From JANMEB01 sp041745295 (GTDB lineage Bacteria; Planctomycetota; Planctomycetia; Pirellulales; Pirellulaceae): 64,000 nucleotides of DNA. Shown here in pieces: positions 16,572 through 26,189 of this stretch. Numbering within the stretch: position 1 is the first letter of the stretch; every line of letters begins with the position of its first letter. The stretch is taken from assembly GCA_041745295.1 (NCBI GenBank), contig JBGTJE010000097.1, positions 62,001-126,000 on the forward strand. Reading direction: 5' to 3'. A program made the translations under genes and the position numbers. The notes beneath the pieces are model-generated. The model searched no databases. It saw only the letters and a list, made by a program, of their open reading frames with translations, and was not told the origin of the DNA.

Positions 16572-17972
16572 CTAATCTTCTGCGCGGCTGTCGTCGCCGC
16601 ACATCAGGACGATTCGAGGAGTGAACTCGCCGATCACGTCGACCAAGTCGTGTTGATCGGCCATCACTTGGTGAATGTTTTTGTAGGCGCCGGGGACTTC
16701 ATCCAATCCACCGGCAAGCAAGCGCGTGTTGCGGCGCCGTAGATAGTCGCGCCATTGGCCCCACTCGAATTGCTTTCTGGCGGCGGTGCGGCTCATGCAT
16801 CGGCCCGCCCCGTGAGCCGCGCTGTTCAAGCTCTTCGGTTCTCCTTTTCCGCGGACAATGAACGCCGAATCCGCCATGTTACCGGGAATCACACCCAAAA
16901 CTCCTGCCGCCGCCGGCGTCGCTCCTTTTCGGTGCACGTACAGCGGCTTGCCGAAGTGGATTTCCTTCCAGGCAAAGTTATGGTGGTTTTCGACCGTCTC
17001 CAGACGTTTGGTGCCGGCGAGCTTGGTCACATTGCGGTGAATGACTTCATGGTTGGCAGCCGCGAATTGACCCATCAGATTCATGGCAGCCCAATAGGCT
17101 TGTCCGTCTTCGTCGTTCATCATCAGCCAGGCCAGATGCCTCAATTGCGGATCCTCCTTGTAGCGATGCGATAGCTTGCGCCGCGCGATGTCCGAGTAGC
17201 GCTGGCACACCGCCGCGCCAGGACCGCGACTTCCGCTGTGGCTCATCAGTGCGACATATCGACCCGCTTCGACTTGGCCAAGTCCTGTCGGTAAGTCCAC
17301 GACCCCCCATTCGACGAAATGGTTGCCCGAGCCGCTGGTCCCCAATTGAACCCAAGCCTTGTCGCGCACTTCGCGCGTCACCGCGGTCACCGACCAATCC
17401 TCGTCCATCACCGGATGATCCTGCGGGTTTTTCCAGCGGCCACCCGTGCCGAACACGGTTCCCTTCCTTAGAGCCGCGTCCAACTCGCGGCATTCCGCGG
17501 CGTCGTTTCGGTCGAGCGCGCCGACCGGCAAATCGGTAATGGTCAATTTCATGCGGCACGCGATATCGACGCCAACGGCGTACGGCACCACGGCATTTTC
17601 GCAAGCCAGAACTCCGCCAATGGGCAAGCCATATCCGCTGTGTGCATCTGGCATGAGCGCCGCCGCGCGGGCGACCGGCAATCGGCAAGCCGCTTCGATT
17701 TGCTGCCGCGAGGCCGTATCCAAGTCGCGCCCCCACGCCGCGTAATCGATTTTTGTGGGCTTGGTTTCGTTCTCCAATTCGGCCAACACGGCTTGTGCGA
17801 GCGGAGCATAGGCTGGATCGGCCAAATACGCTTGCGGGGCGGCGACCAAATGCGGAATCACGTGTTTCGCGCGACGCCGGACGCTCGAAGTCGCATCGGC
17901 CTGCAAACAGCCGATCGCCACATCGACGCAATCGTGCGGAACGCCAAGTTTGAGTAATTGTTTCTTGTTCAT
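16572..17972 (-). CDS. rtcB: RtcB-family RNA-splicing ligase
   Basis: The 466-residue enzyme joins RNA 2',3'-cyclic phosphate or 3'-phosphate ends to 5'-OH ends using GTP and Mn2+. Conserved blocks are all present: PDAHSGYGLPIGGVLA, VGVDIACRMKLTI (metal-binding Asp and Cys), LGTSGSGNHFVEWG, SHSGSRGPGA, ENHHNFAWKE (metal His), HRKGATPA, GVIPGNMADSAFIVRGKG and NSAAHGAGRCMSR with the His that is guanylylated. About 75 extra N-terminal residues (LGVPHDCVDVAIGCLQADAT region) resemble HEAT-like helices. No archease, RtcA, RtcR or tRNA gene lies next to it, so its role (RNA repair versus splicing) is open. Confidence 0.93.
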   Translation of the reverse strand: MNKKQLLKLGVPHDCVDVAIGCLQADATSSVRRRAKHVIPHLVAAPQAYLADPAYAPLAQAVLAELENETKPTKIDYAAWGRDLDTASRQQIEAACRLPVARAAALMPDAHSGYGLPIGGVLACENAVVPYAVGVDIACRMKLTITDLPVGALDRNDAAECRELDAALRKGTVFGTGGRWKNPQDHPVMDEDWSVTAVTREVRDKAWVQLGTSGSGNHFVEWGVVDLPTGLGQVEAGRYVALMSHSGSRGPGAAVCQRYSDIARRKLSHRYKEDPQLRHLAWLMMNDEDGQAYWAAMNLMGQFAAANHEVIHRNVTKLAGTKRLETVENHHNFAWKEIHFGKPLYVHRKGATPAAAGVLGVIPGNMADSAFIVRGKGEPKSLNSAAHGAGRCMSRTAARKQFEWGQWRDYLRRRNTRLLAGGLDEVPGAYKNIHQVMADQHDLVDVIGEFTPRIVLMCGDDSRAED

Positions 17973-18304
17973 GCTTCGTGGCCATTAAACAAAGACCGAA
18001 GTGCAATCTTAGGCAGAATGCCAACAAATTATACTCTTGCGCTGACACTGCGCCGGCCGATTAGGTTCAGTTGCTCCGCATCCACTTTACGAACTCGTTC
18101 CCATGCTCCCGCGTGGGAATGCACTGTCTTCGAGACTCCGCCTCGTGAATGGTCGCGCGGTTGCCACTTCTCCCGTCCCTGGTAGATGGTTTCCGGGGCT
18201 CAGCCCGGAATGACGCGGAGTGGGTTACGCATTCCGAGACTTTATGTACTGCGACTTTCTGTGGACTGACACGCCTGCGCCCGTTGGGTTCAGTTGGGCC
18301 GCGC
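17973..18304. other. 332-bp intergenic region with a repeat related to 45424-45446
   Basis: No gene is supported between the rtcB start and the hrpB stop. TCCGGGGCTCAGCCCGGAAT (18192-18214 with TGAC) is a short palindrome whose reverse complement occurs at 45424-45446 with 21 of 23 matches, so it is a dispersed element. A smaller hairpin, TTCCCATGCTCCCGCGTGGGAA, is centred at about 18108. Confidence 0.55.
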
Positions 18305-20836
18305 TTATCGTTGATCCTGGCTCAAGCCCGAACGGCTGGGTCTCGCCGCGAGCGGGTCGTCCGGCCAAGCATGTTTGGGGTATCTGCGGCGCAATTCCTT
18401 TTTGATTGCCGGATAGCCGTTCCGCCAGAAACTTGACAAATCGTCCGTGATTTGTTGCGGGCGATAATTGGGACCGAGCAGTTGGAGCACGACCGAAACC
18501 CGCCCACCGGCGATCCGAGGAGTCTCGGCCAGCCCGAACAGTTCCTGAATTCGAACGTCCACCTGGGGTGTCTTGCCCGATTCGTATTGAATTGCAATTC
18601 GATTGCCGCTGGGGACCGCGAAATGCTCCGGTGCCAAGCGATTAATTTCTGCCATTCGATCAAGTCCGACGGCCCGCTGAAAAATATTCAGCCAATTGGC
18701 GCGGCGCAGTTCGTCAAACGACCGCAACCCGTAGGCAACTTCGGGCACTACTTGTGAAATCGATGCATCGTCCAAAGCCGGCAGCTGCAAATCGGGCAAG
18801 GTCTTCCCAAGCCACTGCATCCGGCGGCGAAAAATTTGCGCGGCGTCGTCATCAGGCGGCAGAATTTGCGGCAGTTGTTTGACCGCATGCTGGGCCAAAA
18901 GCAAAGCGCACGCAGCCGGATCCTCGATCGGGCCGGCCGATTCTTCCAACAACAAGTCGTCCCAATAGATTCGGCTCCGCGATTCGACTTGTTGCCGAGA
19001 TGGATTGAAAAACATCTCGTTCGCCGAGCGCAAAAGATGATCGGCGAGCCAACTTCGCTCGACGCTCGAAACCAGCCGAGCTTTGGCATCGCCGGCGGCA
19101 TCTGCGACGTCAACGCAAACAAACAATCGTTCAGGGCGAACGTTGGATTGCGGATCGATTCGAATTCCGCGTCCGCCGACCATCACCCCACGGTCAAAGC
19201 TGCCGCTGCGCAGATCCGCGAGCCGATCTGGATAAGCCTCCAAGAGGCACATTCGCAAGGCGACCTCGGCATCAGGGGGCCGCGGTTTCCTTGTAAACTC
19301 ACCGAGCCTCTCCAATTGTTCCGCAGTTCGAAAAATATTCTTCGCCGCACCAGGATGTAGGGGCAGATTGACAGGTGAGGGCCGACCCGATTCCAAGGCC
19401 TCGAGTGCTTGGACGCGATCGCTGACGTCACAGCGACTGCGAATCGCTGCTCGGTCGCGAACGCCTCGGTTGGGCCCGACGCGAAACGGATCGCGCTCGC
19501 TCAAGAACGCGGCGGCAAGGGAGGCTTCATGCAATACTCCGCGCGTTGCTCCAGCCAGCAGCAATCGAGCCAAACGCGGATGGGCAGGCAATTGCGCCAT
19601 TTGCTCGCCGAGCGAAGTGAGATTATTTTGAGGGTCGATCGCCCCCAACATTCTCAATTGACGAAATGCCAACGCGATCGCGTCAGGAACAGGGGGATCG
19701 ATCCAGGGAAAATCGGCAATTTCGCGTTCGCCCCAATGAATGAGGTAGAGCAGTGGACCGGCTAAATCGGAGCGCAGTATTTCGGGTACTTCATGATCGG
19801 GGCGCGCGGCGTGGCTGGCGGGCTGCCAAAGCCGCCAGCAAACGCCGGGCATCAACCGCCCGGCACGGCCGCAGCGTTGATCCGCGGACGCCTTGGAGAT
19901 GGACACCCGTTCCAATCGAGGCAAGCCGACGTCCGCGTACATCTGCGTTTGGCGGGCATAGCCGGAATCGACAACGGCGGTGACGCCTTCGATCGTTAGC
20001 GAGGTCTCTGCAATATTCGTAGCCAAGATCAATTTCCGGTTCGGACTAGGTTCGAGAACACGATCTTGCTGTTCAAACGGAAGTTCGCCGTACAACGGCA
20101 TGAGCTGCAGATTTTTGATTTTCGCCAACGATCCAAGCGCATCCGAGCAACGCATGATTTCGCCGACTCCCGGCAGGAAAACGAGGACGTGGCCCGTTGT
20201 CTGCTCGACCGCATCGCTCACCGCGTCGACGACTTGCTTTTCTAATTCGATCAGCCCTGGGCGGCGCTGATAGCGCACTTCGACGGGAAATAACCGACCT
20301 GGGACGTCGATGGTTGGGACGTCGCCCAAGAGTCGCGCCACGGGTTCCGATTCCAGTGTCGCACTCATCACCACGATGCGCAGATCGGGTCGAATCGTCT
20401 GTTGAATTCGACGCAACATCCCCAGCGCTAAGTCCATTTCGACCGTTCGTTCGTGGAATTCGTCCAAGACGACCGCGCCGACGCCCAGCAGCGACATGTC
20501 CGTCGTCAGTTTCCTCAGCAACACGCCCGTTGTCGCCACGATCAATCGAGTCAATCGGCCGAAACAACTGTCAAACCGAACCTGGTAACCGACTTCATCA
20601 CCCAATTTGGTGCTTCGCAAGATCGCAATTCGTCGGGCCACGGCTCGTGCTGCCAATCGTCGCGGTTGCAACAAGAAGACTTGACCGGAGACCGACGGCT
20701 CGTCAAGAAACGCTTGGGGGACAAGCGTTGACTTCCCTGAGCCCGGCGGCGAACTCACAACGACGCCACCCGTGCGCGACGCAGCAAGGATTGCCTCGAG
20801 CGCAGAAAACACCGGAAGGTGGCTGAATTGGTCCAT
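18305..20836 (-). CDS. hrpB: ATP-dependent helicase HrpB
   Basis: The 843-residue DEAH-box helicase has motif I VVSSPPGSGKSTLVPQ (about residues 27-40), the Walker B motif VLDEFHERTVEMDLALG (DEFH in place of DEAH), motif III MSATLESEPVARLLGD, NIAETSLTIEGVTAVVDSG and motif VI DQRCGRAGRLMPG. The HrpB-specific C-terminus is present: PSGNRIAIQYESGKTPQVDV, QELFGLAETPRIAGGRV and the end YPKHAWPDDPLAARP. The ATG at 20836 is preferred over a TTG two codons earlier. HrpB's cellular role is poorly defined (RNA metabolism is suspected). No operon partners are seen. Confidence 0.95.
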   Translation of the reverse strand: MDQFSHLPVFSALEAILAASRTGGVVVSSPPGSGKSTLVPQAFLDEPSVSGQVFLLQPRRLAARAVARRIAILRSTKLGDEVGYQVRFDSCFGRLTRLIVATTGVLLRKLTTDMSLLGVGAVVLDEFHERTVEMDLALGMLRRIQQTIRPDLRIVVMSATLESEPVARLLGDVPTIDVPGRLFPVEVRYQRRPGLIELEKQVVDAVSDAVEQTTGHVLVFLPGVGEIMRCSDALGSLAKIKNLQLMPLYGELPFEQQDRVLEPSPNRKLILATNIAETSLTIEGVTAVVDSGYARQTQMYADVGLPRLERVSISKASADQRCGRAGRLMPGVCWRLWQPASHAARPDHEVPEILRSDLAGPLLYLIHWGEREIADFPWIDPPVPDAIALAFRQLRMLGAIDPQNNLTSLGEQMAQLPAHPRLARLLLAGATRGVLHEASLAAAFLSERDPFRVGPNRGVRDRAAIRSRCDVSDRVQALEALESGRPSPVNLPLHPGAAKNIFRTAEQLERLGEFTRKPRPPDAEVALRMCLLEAYPDRLADLRSGSFDRGVMVGGRGIRIDPQSNVRPERLFVCVDVADAAGDAKARLVSSVERSWLADHLLRSANEMFFNPSRQQVESRSRIYWDDLLLEESAGPIEDPAACALLLAQHAVKQLPQILPPDDDAAQIFRRRMQWLGKTLPDLQLPALDDASISQVVPEVAYGLRSFDELRRANWLNIFQRAVGLDRMAEINRLAPEHFAVPSGNRIAIQYESGKTPQVDVRIQELFGLAETPRIAGGRVSVVLQLLGPNYRPQQITDDLSSFWRNGYPAIKKELRRRYPKHAWPDDPLAARPSRSGLSQDQR

Positions 20837-20862
20837 ACGCAATTTCCACTACTCGCTCTTTC

Positions 20863-21001
20863 GTGGGCAATTGAAGCCTGACGCGCGAGTTTTGACGTTG
20901 CGATTTTTCTGTTCCTTCTCCCCGAAATTCAACGAGCAATGAGGAAAGAGAATCGAAAAAACTTGTTTGAGTTGAATTGGGGGAGAATTCAGGATGAGGG
21001 G
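20863..21001. repeat. Composite repeat related to 11207-11453
   Basis: The left part (GGGCAATTGAAGCCTG, GTTTTGACGTTGCG, a T run, GTTCCTTCTCCCCGAA) aligns with the element at 11207. CCTTCTCCCCGAAATTCAAC pairs imperfectly with GTTGAATTGGGGGAGAATTC, and the tail is AGGATGAGGGGCG. It sits upstream of hrpB and downstream of nuoN, between divergent hrpB transcription and the end of the nuo operon, and fills most of the 271-bp gap (20837-21107). Confidence 0.75.
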
Positions 21002-21107
21002 CGACTGTGCATATTGCCGGGAGAATGCCGAACCTCGATTTGTGACGTCCCATCGTTATTTGACAAAAAACGCGTTTAATCGCCCGCGATCTCGATGCAT
21101 TCAGGTC

Positions 21108-22631
21108 TCAATAGCCGACGGCATCTACCCACTGCCAGAGCCAACCGGGAACGATAAACAGAATGAGGGTCAATCCCGCACAGATCAGCCCCCCCACGAA
21201 TGCGGGCGTCTCGACCGATCGCTTTTCACTCGAAGCGGGGCTTTGCAAGTACATCACTCCGATCACGCGCAAGTAATACCACGCCCCGATAGCGGCGTTG
21301 ATTGCCATAATCGCCGCCAGCCAACGCCCCAAGTCCGATTCGCTCGACCACGCCGCCAAAAACAGATTCCATTTGCCTAGAAAACCGACCGTGGGCGGGA
21401 GCCCGGAAAGACTCAACATGAAAATCGTCATCATCAGCGCCGCGCCGGGATTCGTTTGCGACAGCCCTCCCAAATCGTCGATCGATTCTGCGCGACGTTC
21501 GCGGCGATGCATCATTCCCAGGACCGCGAATGCCCCAATGGTCATCGCTCCATAGGCGAGCAAATAAAACAACACGGCGGTAATTGGCCGCACCGGCCCC
21601 GCGCTTTGGTAGGCCATTGCAAAACCAACCAAAAGGTAACCGGCGTGCGCCACACTAGACCAAGCCAAAAGCCGACGAAGATTCTTTTGTTGCAAGGCAA
21701 AGAAATTGCCGATCGACATGCTCAGAATGGCCAGGATGCCAATGATCAGGCTGGATTGTTCGATCGGACTCCAAAGTGCACTCGTCACCGGCGAGATTGG
21801 CGCCAGCATGAGCACCCGAATCAGCGCGACCATGCCGGCAATTTTTGGCACGAATGATAAAAGCGCGGCTCCACTGTCCGCCGCCCCTTGCATGACGTCG
21901 GGCGCGTAAAAATGAAATGGGACCGCGGTTAAACGAAACCCCAAGCCCACCAACACCATCACCATTGCAAGGCCAATCACCGCGGGCATTGGCCCAGTGG
22001 ATCCGACCGTCAACGCTTCCTTGATTGCGATCAAATTGGTCGAGCCAGCGATTCCGTATAAATAGCTGAATCCGAACAAGGCAATCGCCGAAGAAAAAAT
22101 GCTCAACAGAAAATACTTGATCGTCGCCTCTTCACCTTGCGAATTCTGGCGTCCTAAATAGAGCAACAGATAGGTCGGCATACTGACTAACTCGAGCGCC
22201 AAGAATAACACCACGAGATCGTTGGCCAGCGCCACCAAATTCACGCCCATCACAATTAACAACAGACACGCGTGATGCTCGGCCGCTGATTGGTCGTCGG
22301 TTTGATTCCAGCCAATGAGCAACAAAATCAACCCGGTCGAAATGGAAATCAAACGCACAAGCGTCGATAGCGGATCGACGCAAAACTGAGCGCTAGCGGT
22401 TGCCGGGGCGGTGGAGTCCGCGATCAACGCAGCCCCAAACGCAAAGGCCAATGCCAACACCGTTGTCGCTCCCCAACGATGACGGGTTCCGCTCGGCACG
22501 GCTTCTCCCGGTCGAGACATGAACGGTCCGACCGTGAAATGAATGCACGCGGCAATGACCAAGATCAGCTCCGGCAGCAATTGCCAGACGGCACCCTGGA
22601 TTTGGACAATGGCGTCAGTCACTTCACTCAC
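21108..22631 (-). CDS. nuoN: NADH-quinone oxidoreductase subunit N
   Basis: One of the three antiporter-like membrane subunits of complex I. The protein is 507 residues with about 14 hydrophobic helices. Family blocks include ELVSMPTYLLLYLGRQNSQG (the functional Glu), RLTAVPFHFYAPDVMQGAAD, ILAILSMSIGNFFALQQKNL, RRLLAWSSVAHAGYLLVGF and LSLSGLPPTVGFLGKWNLF. It is the last gene of the nuo operon, and its start overlaps the nuoM stop by 4 bases. Confidence 0.95.
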   Translation of the reverse strand: MSEVTDAIVQIQGAVWQLLPELILVIAACIHFTVGPFMSRPGEAVPSGTRHRWGATTVLALAFAFGAALIADSTAPATASAQFCVDPLSTLVRLISISTGLILLLIGWNQTDDQSAAEHHACLLLIVMGVNLVALANDLVVLFLALELVSMPTYLLLYLGRQNSQGEEATIKYFLLSIFSSAIALFGFSYLYGIAGSTNLIAIKEALTVGSTGPMPAVIGLAMVMVLVGLGFRLTAVPFHFYAPDVMQGAADSGAALLSFVPKIAGMVALIRVLMLAPISPVTSALWSPIEQSSLIIGILAILSMSIGNFFALQQKNLRRLLAWSSVAHAGYLLVGFAMAYQSAGPVRPITAVLFYLLAYGAMTIGAFAVLGMMHRRERRAESIDDLGGLSQTNPGAALMMTIFMLSLSGLPPTVGFLGKWNLFLAAWSSESDLGRWLAAIMAINAAIGAWYYLRVIGVMYLQSPASSEKRSVETPAFVGGLICAGLTLILFIVPGWLWQWVDAVGY

Positions 22632-24220
22632 TCCGAATTCGATACAGGACCCGTATCCGCTAGACTCGTTGGTGAGTCGTAAATGCGCACAATCCGCTCG
22701 ACATCCGGCCGAATCTCGTCAAGCAGCGGCTGCGGATACACGCCCAAGTACAAACAGAAAAATAGAATCGGCGCGAGAATCATTCCTTCCCGCCAATTCA
22801 AGTCAGCAATCGGTTGATGGGCATGACGAGGCTCTTTCAGTGGACCGAAAAATGTCTTCTGTAGAAGCGCCAGCAAGTACCATGCGCCCAGCACGACACC
22901 CAACGCTCCGACAATTGCAAAAATCGCTTGGGTTTGAAACATCCCGGCCAATGACAAGAATTCGCCAACGAAGCCGTTCAAACCCGGCAGCCCGATGCTG
23001 GAAAGACAAATAAAGACCATCGCGATGGCAATCAGCGGCACGCGCGTCGCCAAACCGCCCAGTTCGCTCATCTGCCGAGTGTGATATCGCTCGTATAAAA
23101 TGCCAACGACCAAAAACAACCCGCCCGTCGATAGACCATGATTGATCATCTGCATGACTCCACCTGTAATCCCCTGCACGTTGAGGGCAAACAAACCGAG
23201 CATGCAAAAACCCAGATGGCTCACGCTGCTATAGGCCACCAGCCGCTTAATATCTGATTGGGCCAACGCGCCGAGTGCGCCATAAATGATCCCGATCACC
23301 GCCAGCGTCCCCATCAAGGGAACCCCCACGTGCAGACACGCCAGGGGAAACATCGGCAGACACAATCTCAAGAATCCGTACGTTCCTAATTTGAGCAGAA
23401 CGCCCGCCAGAAGAACGCTTCCCGCAGTCGGTGCTTCAACGTGGGCCAACGGCAACCAAGTGTGAAACGGCACCAGCGGCACCTTGACGGAAAATCCGGT
23501 CGAGATGGTTAGAAACAATCCCACCTGAACCATATAGGGCAACGGGTCAGTGCTCAGCGAACGTGCAATCTCGATCAACGAGAAGGGCGAATCGACCGAG
23601 CCGCGCTGAATCACCAGAGAGACTAACCAAACTAATCCGACCAAGGTCACGAAACTACCGCACAACGTGTAAATGAAAAACCGCTTGGCCGCCCGTTGCC
23701 GGTCCAATCCTCCCCAAACCCCAATCAAGAAAAACAGCGGAATGAGTGTAAATTCAAAAAAGACGTAAAACAGTAACAAGTCAAACGCGCAGAACACGCC
23801 CAACATGCCCGATTGCAAAATCAAAAGGCAAACAAAGTACTCCGTCACTCGCTTGTCGATCGAACGCCACGAGGCCAACACCGAAACCAATGATAGGAGC
23901 GAGGTGAGCAGGACTAACGTCATGCTGATGGCGTCCAGTCCCAGTAGAAATTCCAGCCGCAACCCTTGTCCGGAAGTACTGCCATACTCCATCCAAGTGT
24001 GAGCGAGTTGCCATCGCGTCGCGATTGGGTCCGACAATGCACCGTTCGAAACGGGGATTGCAAAAAATTGCATTGCCACGGCAATACTACAAATCGCCGA
24101 CGCGGCCGTCACGATCAAGGCGCCCCAGCGCGTTACATTGGCATCCGCCGAACGAAGGATCAGCAGCAGTATCGCTCCAGCGACTGGCAATCCAATCATT
24201 AACGGTACCAAAATATCCAC
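22628..24220 (-). CDS. nuoM: NADH-quinone oxidoreductase subunit M
   Basis: Antiporter-like proton-channel subunit, 530 residues from the chosen GTG at 24220, which has GAGGA 8 bases upstream. A TTG five codons earlier would overlap this Shine-Dalgarno. Blocks seen are FEFTLIPLFFLIGVWGG (the key Glu), VKVPLVPFHTWLPLAHVEAP, TAGSVLLAGVLLKLGTYG, KRLVAYSSVSHLGFCMLG and SIGLPGLNGFVGEFLSL. Multi-spanning throughout. It overlaps nuoN by 4 bases (ATGA) and follows nuoL by 28 bases. Confidence 0.95.
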   Translation of the reverse strand: MDILVPLMIGLPVAGAILLLILRSADANVTRWGALIVTAASAICSIAVAMQFFAIPVSNGALSDPIATRWQLAHTWMEYGSTSGQGLRLEFLLGLDAISMTLVLLTSLLSLVSVLASWRSIDKRVTEYFVCLLILQSGMLGVFCAFDLLLFYVFFEFTLIPLFFLIGVWGGLDRQRAAKRFFIYTLCGSFVTLVGLVWLVSLVIQRGSVDSPFSLIEIARSLSTDPLPYMVQVGLFLTISTGFSVKVPLVPFHTWLPLAHVEAPTAGSVLLAGVLLKLGTYGFLRLCLPMFPLACLHVGVPLMGTLAVIGIIYGALGALAQSDIKRLVAYSSVSHLGFCMLGLFALNVQGITGGVMQMINHGLSTGGLFLVVGILYERYHTRQMSELGGLATRVPLIAIAMVFICLSSIGLPGLNGFVGEFLSLAGMFQTQAIFAIVGALGVVLGAWYLLALLQKTFFGPLKEPRHAHQPIADLNWREGMILAPILFFCLYLGVYPQPLLDEIRPDVERIVRIYDSPTSLADTGPVSNSE

Positions 24221-24248
24221 TCGATTTATCCTCAAACAAACGCGTCAC

Positions 24249-26189
24249 TTACAACGACGCCAACATAACCCAAAGCAACACGATCATTCCGACAGCCATT
24301 CCTAAAACGTAGCGAGTCGTCAAACCATTTTGCATGGGACGAAGTCCCATCCCGATCCAACTTGGCACGGCGGCAACGATGTCCAAAACCGGATCAATCA
24401 CCGTCCGGTCAAACCAAACGCACAACCAGGCCAACCCTTCCAACGGCCGGACAATGAGCAAGCCGTAAAGCTCATCCAGGTAAAAACGATTCGCCGAAAG
24501 ATCGGCCATACTCCCGGCCAACCGCGCGACCCGCTGTGGAGCACCGGATGGACGCTTATACATCGCGGTTGCAATCCACACGCCAGCCAGCGCTACGACG
24601 ACACTTGCGGCCATGACTATCCAATTCAGTCCATGCTCCGATCCGTGCGCCAATCCCGGAGTGTGAAGCAAATAATTCGCGAATGCGCCCGTCGGACCGG
24701 CGACCAAACCAATGAAGACGGCTGCCACTGCCAAGACAATTAGTGGGTAGGTCATCGTCGGTGGGGATTCATGAGCATGGTGGCCGGCTTCCGGCGGAAT
24801 GCGAACGTCTCCCCAAAAGGTGAGGTAATAGGCGCGAAACGTGTAAAACGCGGTGAGCATCGCGGTGAATAACGCCACGCCAAACAAGAACATGGCATAG
24901 AGCGAATAAACTTTGTGGTGGAATCCTGCGGCGACAACCGCCAGGATCTCATCCTTGCTCCAAAAGCCCGCCAACAGTGGAACTCCCGCGAGCGCACCAG
25001 CCCCGCACAAAAACGTCCAGTGCGTAACGGGCATTACGCGACGTAACCCGCCAAACTTTCGCATGTCGATGACATTGCCCATGCCGTGCATGACGCTTCC
25101 AGCGCCCAGGAAAAGCAACGCTTTGAAAAACGCGTGAGTAAACAAATGGAACATCGCGGCGGTAACCGCAAAACTTGCCAATTCTGGACTAAATCCCGCG
25201 CAGCCAAGTGCCAGAAACATGAAACCCAATTGGCTGACGGTCGAGTAAGCTAAAACGCGTTTCAGATCGAACTGAGTCAACGCAATTAGGGCGGCAAGAA
25301 CGGCTGTGAAACACCCGATACCGGCCATCACCAATTGCACTTCGGGGGCCAAAACGAAAATGGGCGTGCAACGAGCGACCAAATAAACTCCCGCAGTGAC
25401 CATCGTCGCAGCGTGGATCAGTGCGCTGACCGGAGTGGGGCCTTCCATCGCGTCCGGCAACCAGACGTGAAGTGGAAACTGGGCCGATTTGCCCATGGCA
25501 CCCAAAAAAAGCAAGCTGCATATCGCGACAAGGGTACCTGGTTGGTCCGCCGCCACGCTCGCCAACAGCTCGTGATCGAAAACAGTTCGAAAATCCAAAC
25601 TGTCAAACGTTCGCCAAATTAAGAACATCGCGATCAAGAATCCGAAATCGCCAATCCGGTTGACGACGAAGGCTTTCTTGGCCGCCGCGGACGCTTCAGG
25701 CTTTTCGTACCAAAATCCGATCAGCAAATAACTGCACAGCCCGACTCCTTCCCAAAAGACAAACATCAACAGGAAATTGCCGGCCATAACCAACATGCAC
25801 ATCGAGAAGACAAACAGCGAAATCTCGGCAAAAAAGCGGGCATAGCCCGGGTCGCCGTGCATGTAGCCTCGAGAATACACCGCAATGAGAAAACTGACGC
25901 TGGTCACTGTCGCCAGCATAATTGCGGTCATGGAATCGATGTGCAAATCGACTTGGACCTGCAAACTACCGAGCGAGATCCAGGTATAGCCCGCCGCGAC
26001 TGCCTGGCCGCCTTGGGAAAAATGCCATAAGAACCCCAAGGCACAAATGAGTGCCGCGCCGATGCCACCTACGGCAAGCCACGAGGCGAATTCGCGATGC
26101 TTGGAGCGCGACAATGCGGCACCCAAGACGGCCGCCAATAACGGACCGCCGGGAATCGTCCACATCGCCAACGAAGTCCAGTCAAACAT
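24249..26189 (-). CDS. nuoL: NADH-quinone oxidoreductase subunit L
   Basis: The distal antiporter-like subunit, 646 residues. It has VFWEGVGLCSYLLIGFWYEK (the essential Glu), GAMGKSAQFPLHVWLPDAME, GPTPVSALIHAATMVTAGVY, KRVLAYSTVSQLGFMFLALG and VPLLAGFWSKDEIL. The C-terminal extension holds the long lateral helix and last membrane segment (ANRFYLDELYGLLIVRPLEG onwards) as in typical NuoL. The start overlaps the end of nuoK by 8 bases, so translation is probably coupled. Confidence 0.96.
   Translation of the reverse strand: MFDWTSLAMWTIPGGPLLAAVLGAALSRSKHREFASWLAVGGIGAALICALGFLWHFSQGGQAVAAGYTWISLGSLQVQVDLHIDSMTAIMLATVTSVSFLIAVYSRGYMHGDPGYARFFAEISLFVFSMCMLVMAGNFLLMFVFWEGVGLCSYLLIGFWYEKPEASAAAKKAFVVNRIGDFGFLIAMFLIWRTFDSLDFRTVFDHELLASVAADQPGTLVAICSLLFLGAMGKSAQFPLHVWLPDAMEGPTPVSALIHAATMVTAGVYLVARCTPIFVLAPEVQLVMAGIGCFTAVLAALIALTQFDLKRVLAYSTVSQLGFMFLALGCAGFSPELASFAVTAAMFHLFTHAFFKALLFLGAGSVMHGMGNVIDMRKFGGLRRVMPVTHWTFLCGAGALAGVPLLAGFWSKDEILAVVAAGFHHKVYSLYAMFLFGVALFTAMLTAFYTFRAYYLTFWGDVRIPPEAGHHAHESPPTMTYPLIVLAVAAVFIGLVAGPTGAFANYLLHTPGLAHGSEHGLNWIVMAASVVVALAGVWIATAMYKRPSGAPQRVARLAGSMADLSANRFYLDELYGLLIVRPLEGLAWLCVWFDRTVIDPVLDIVAAVPSWIGMGLRPMQNGLTTRYVLGMAVGMIVLLWVMLASL

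Noticed and set aside
17047..18048. 333-codon minus-strand frame overlapping rtcB
   Set aside because: It is another frame of the rtcB gene on the same strand, rich in Arg and Ser, while the rtcB frame carries every family motif.
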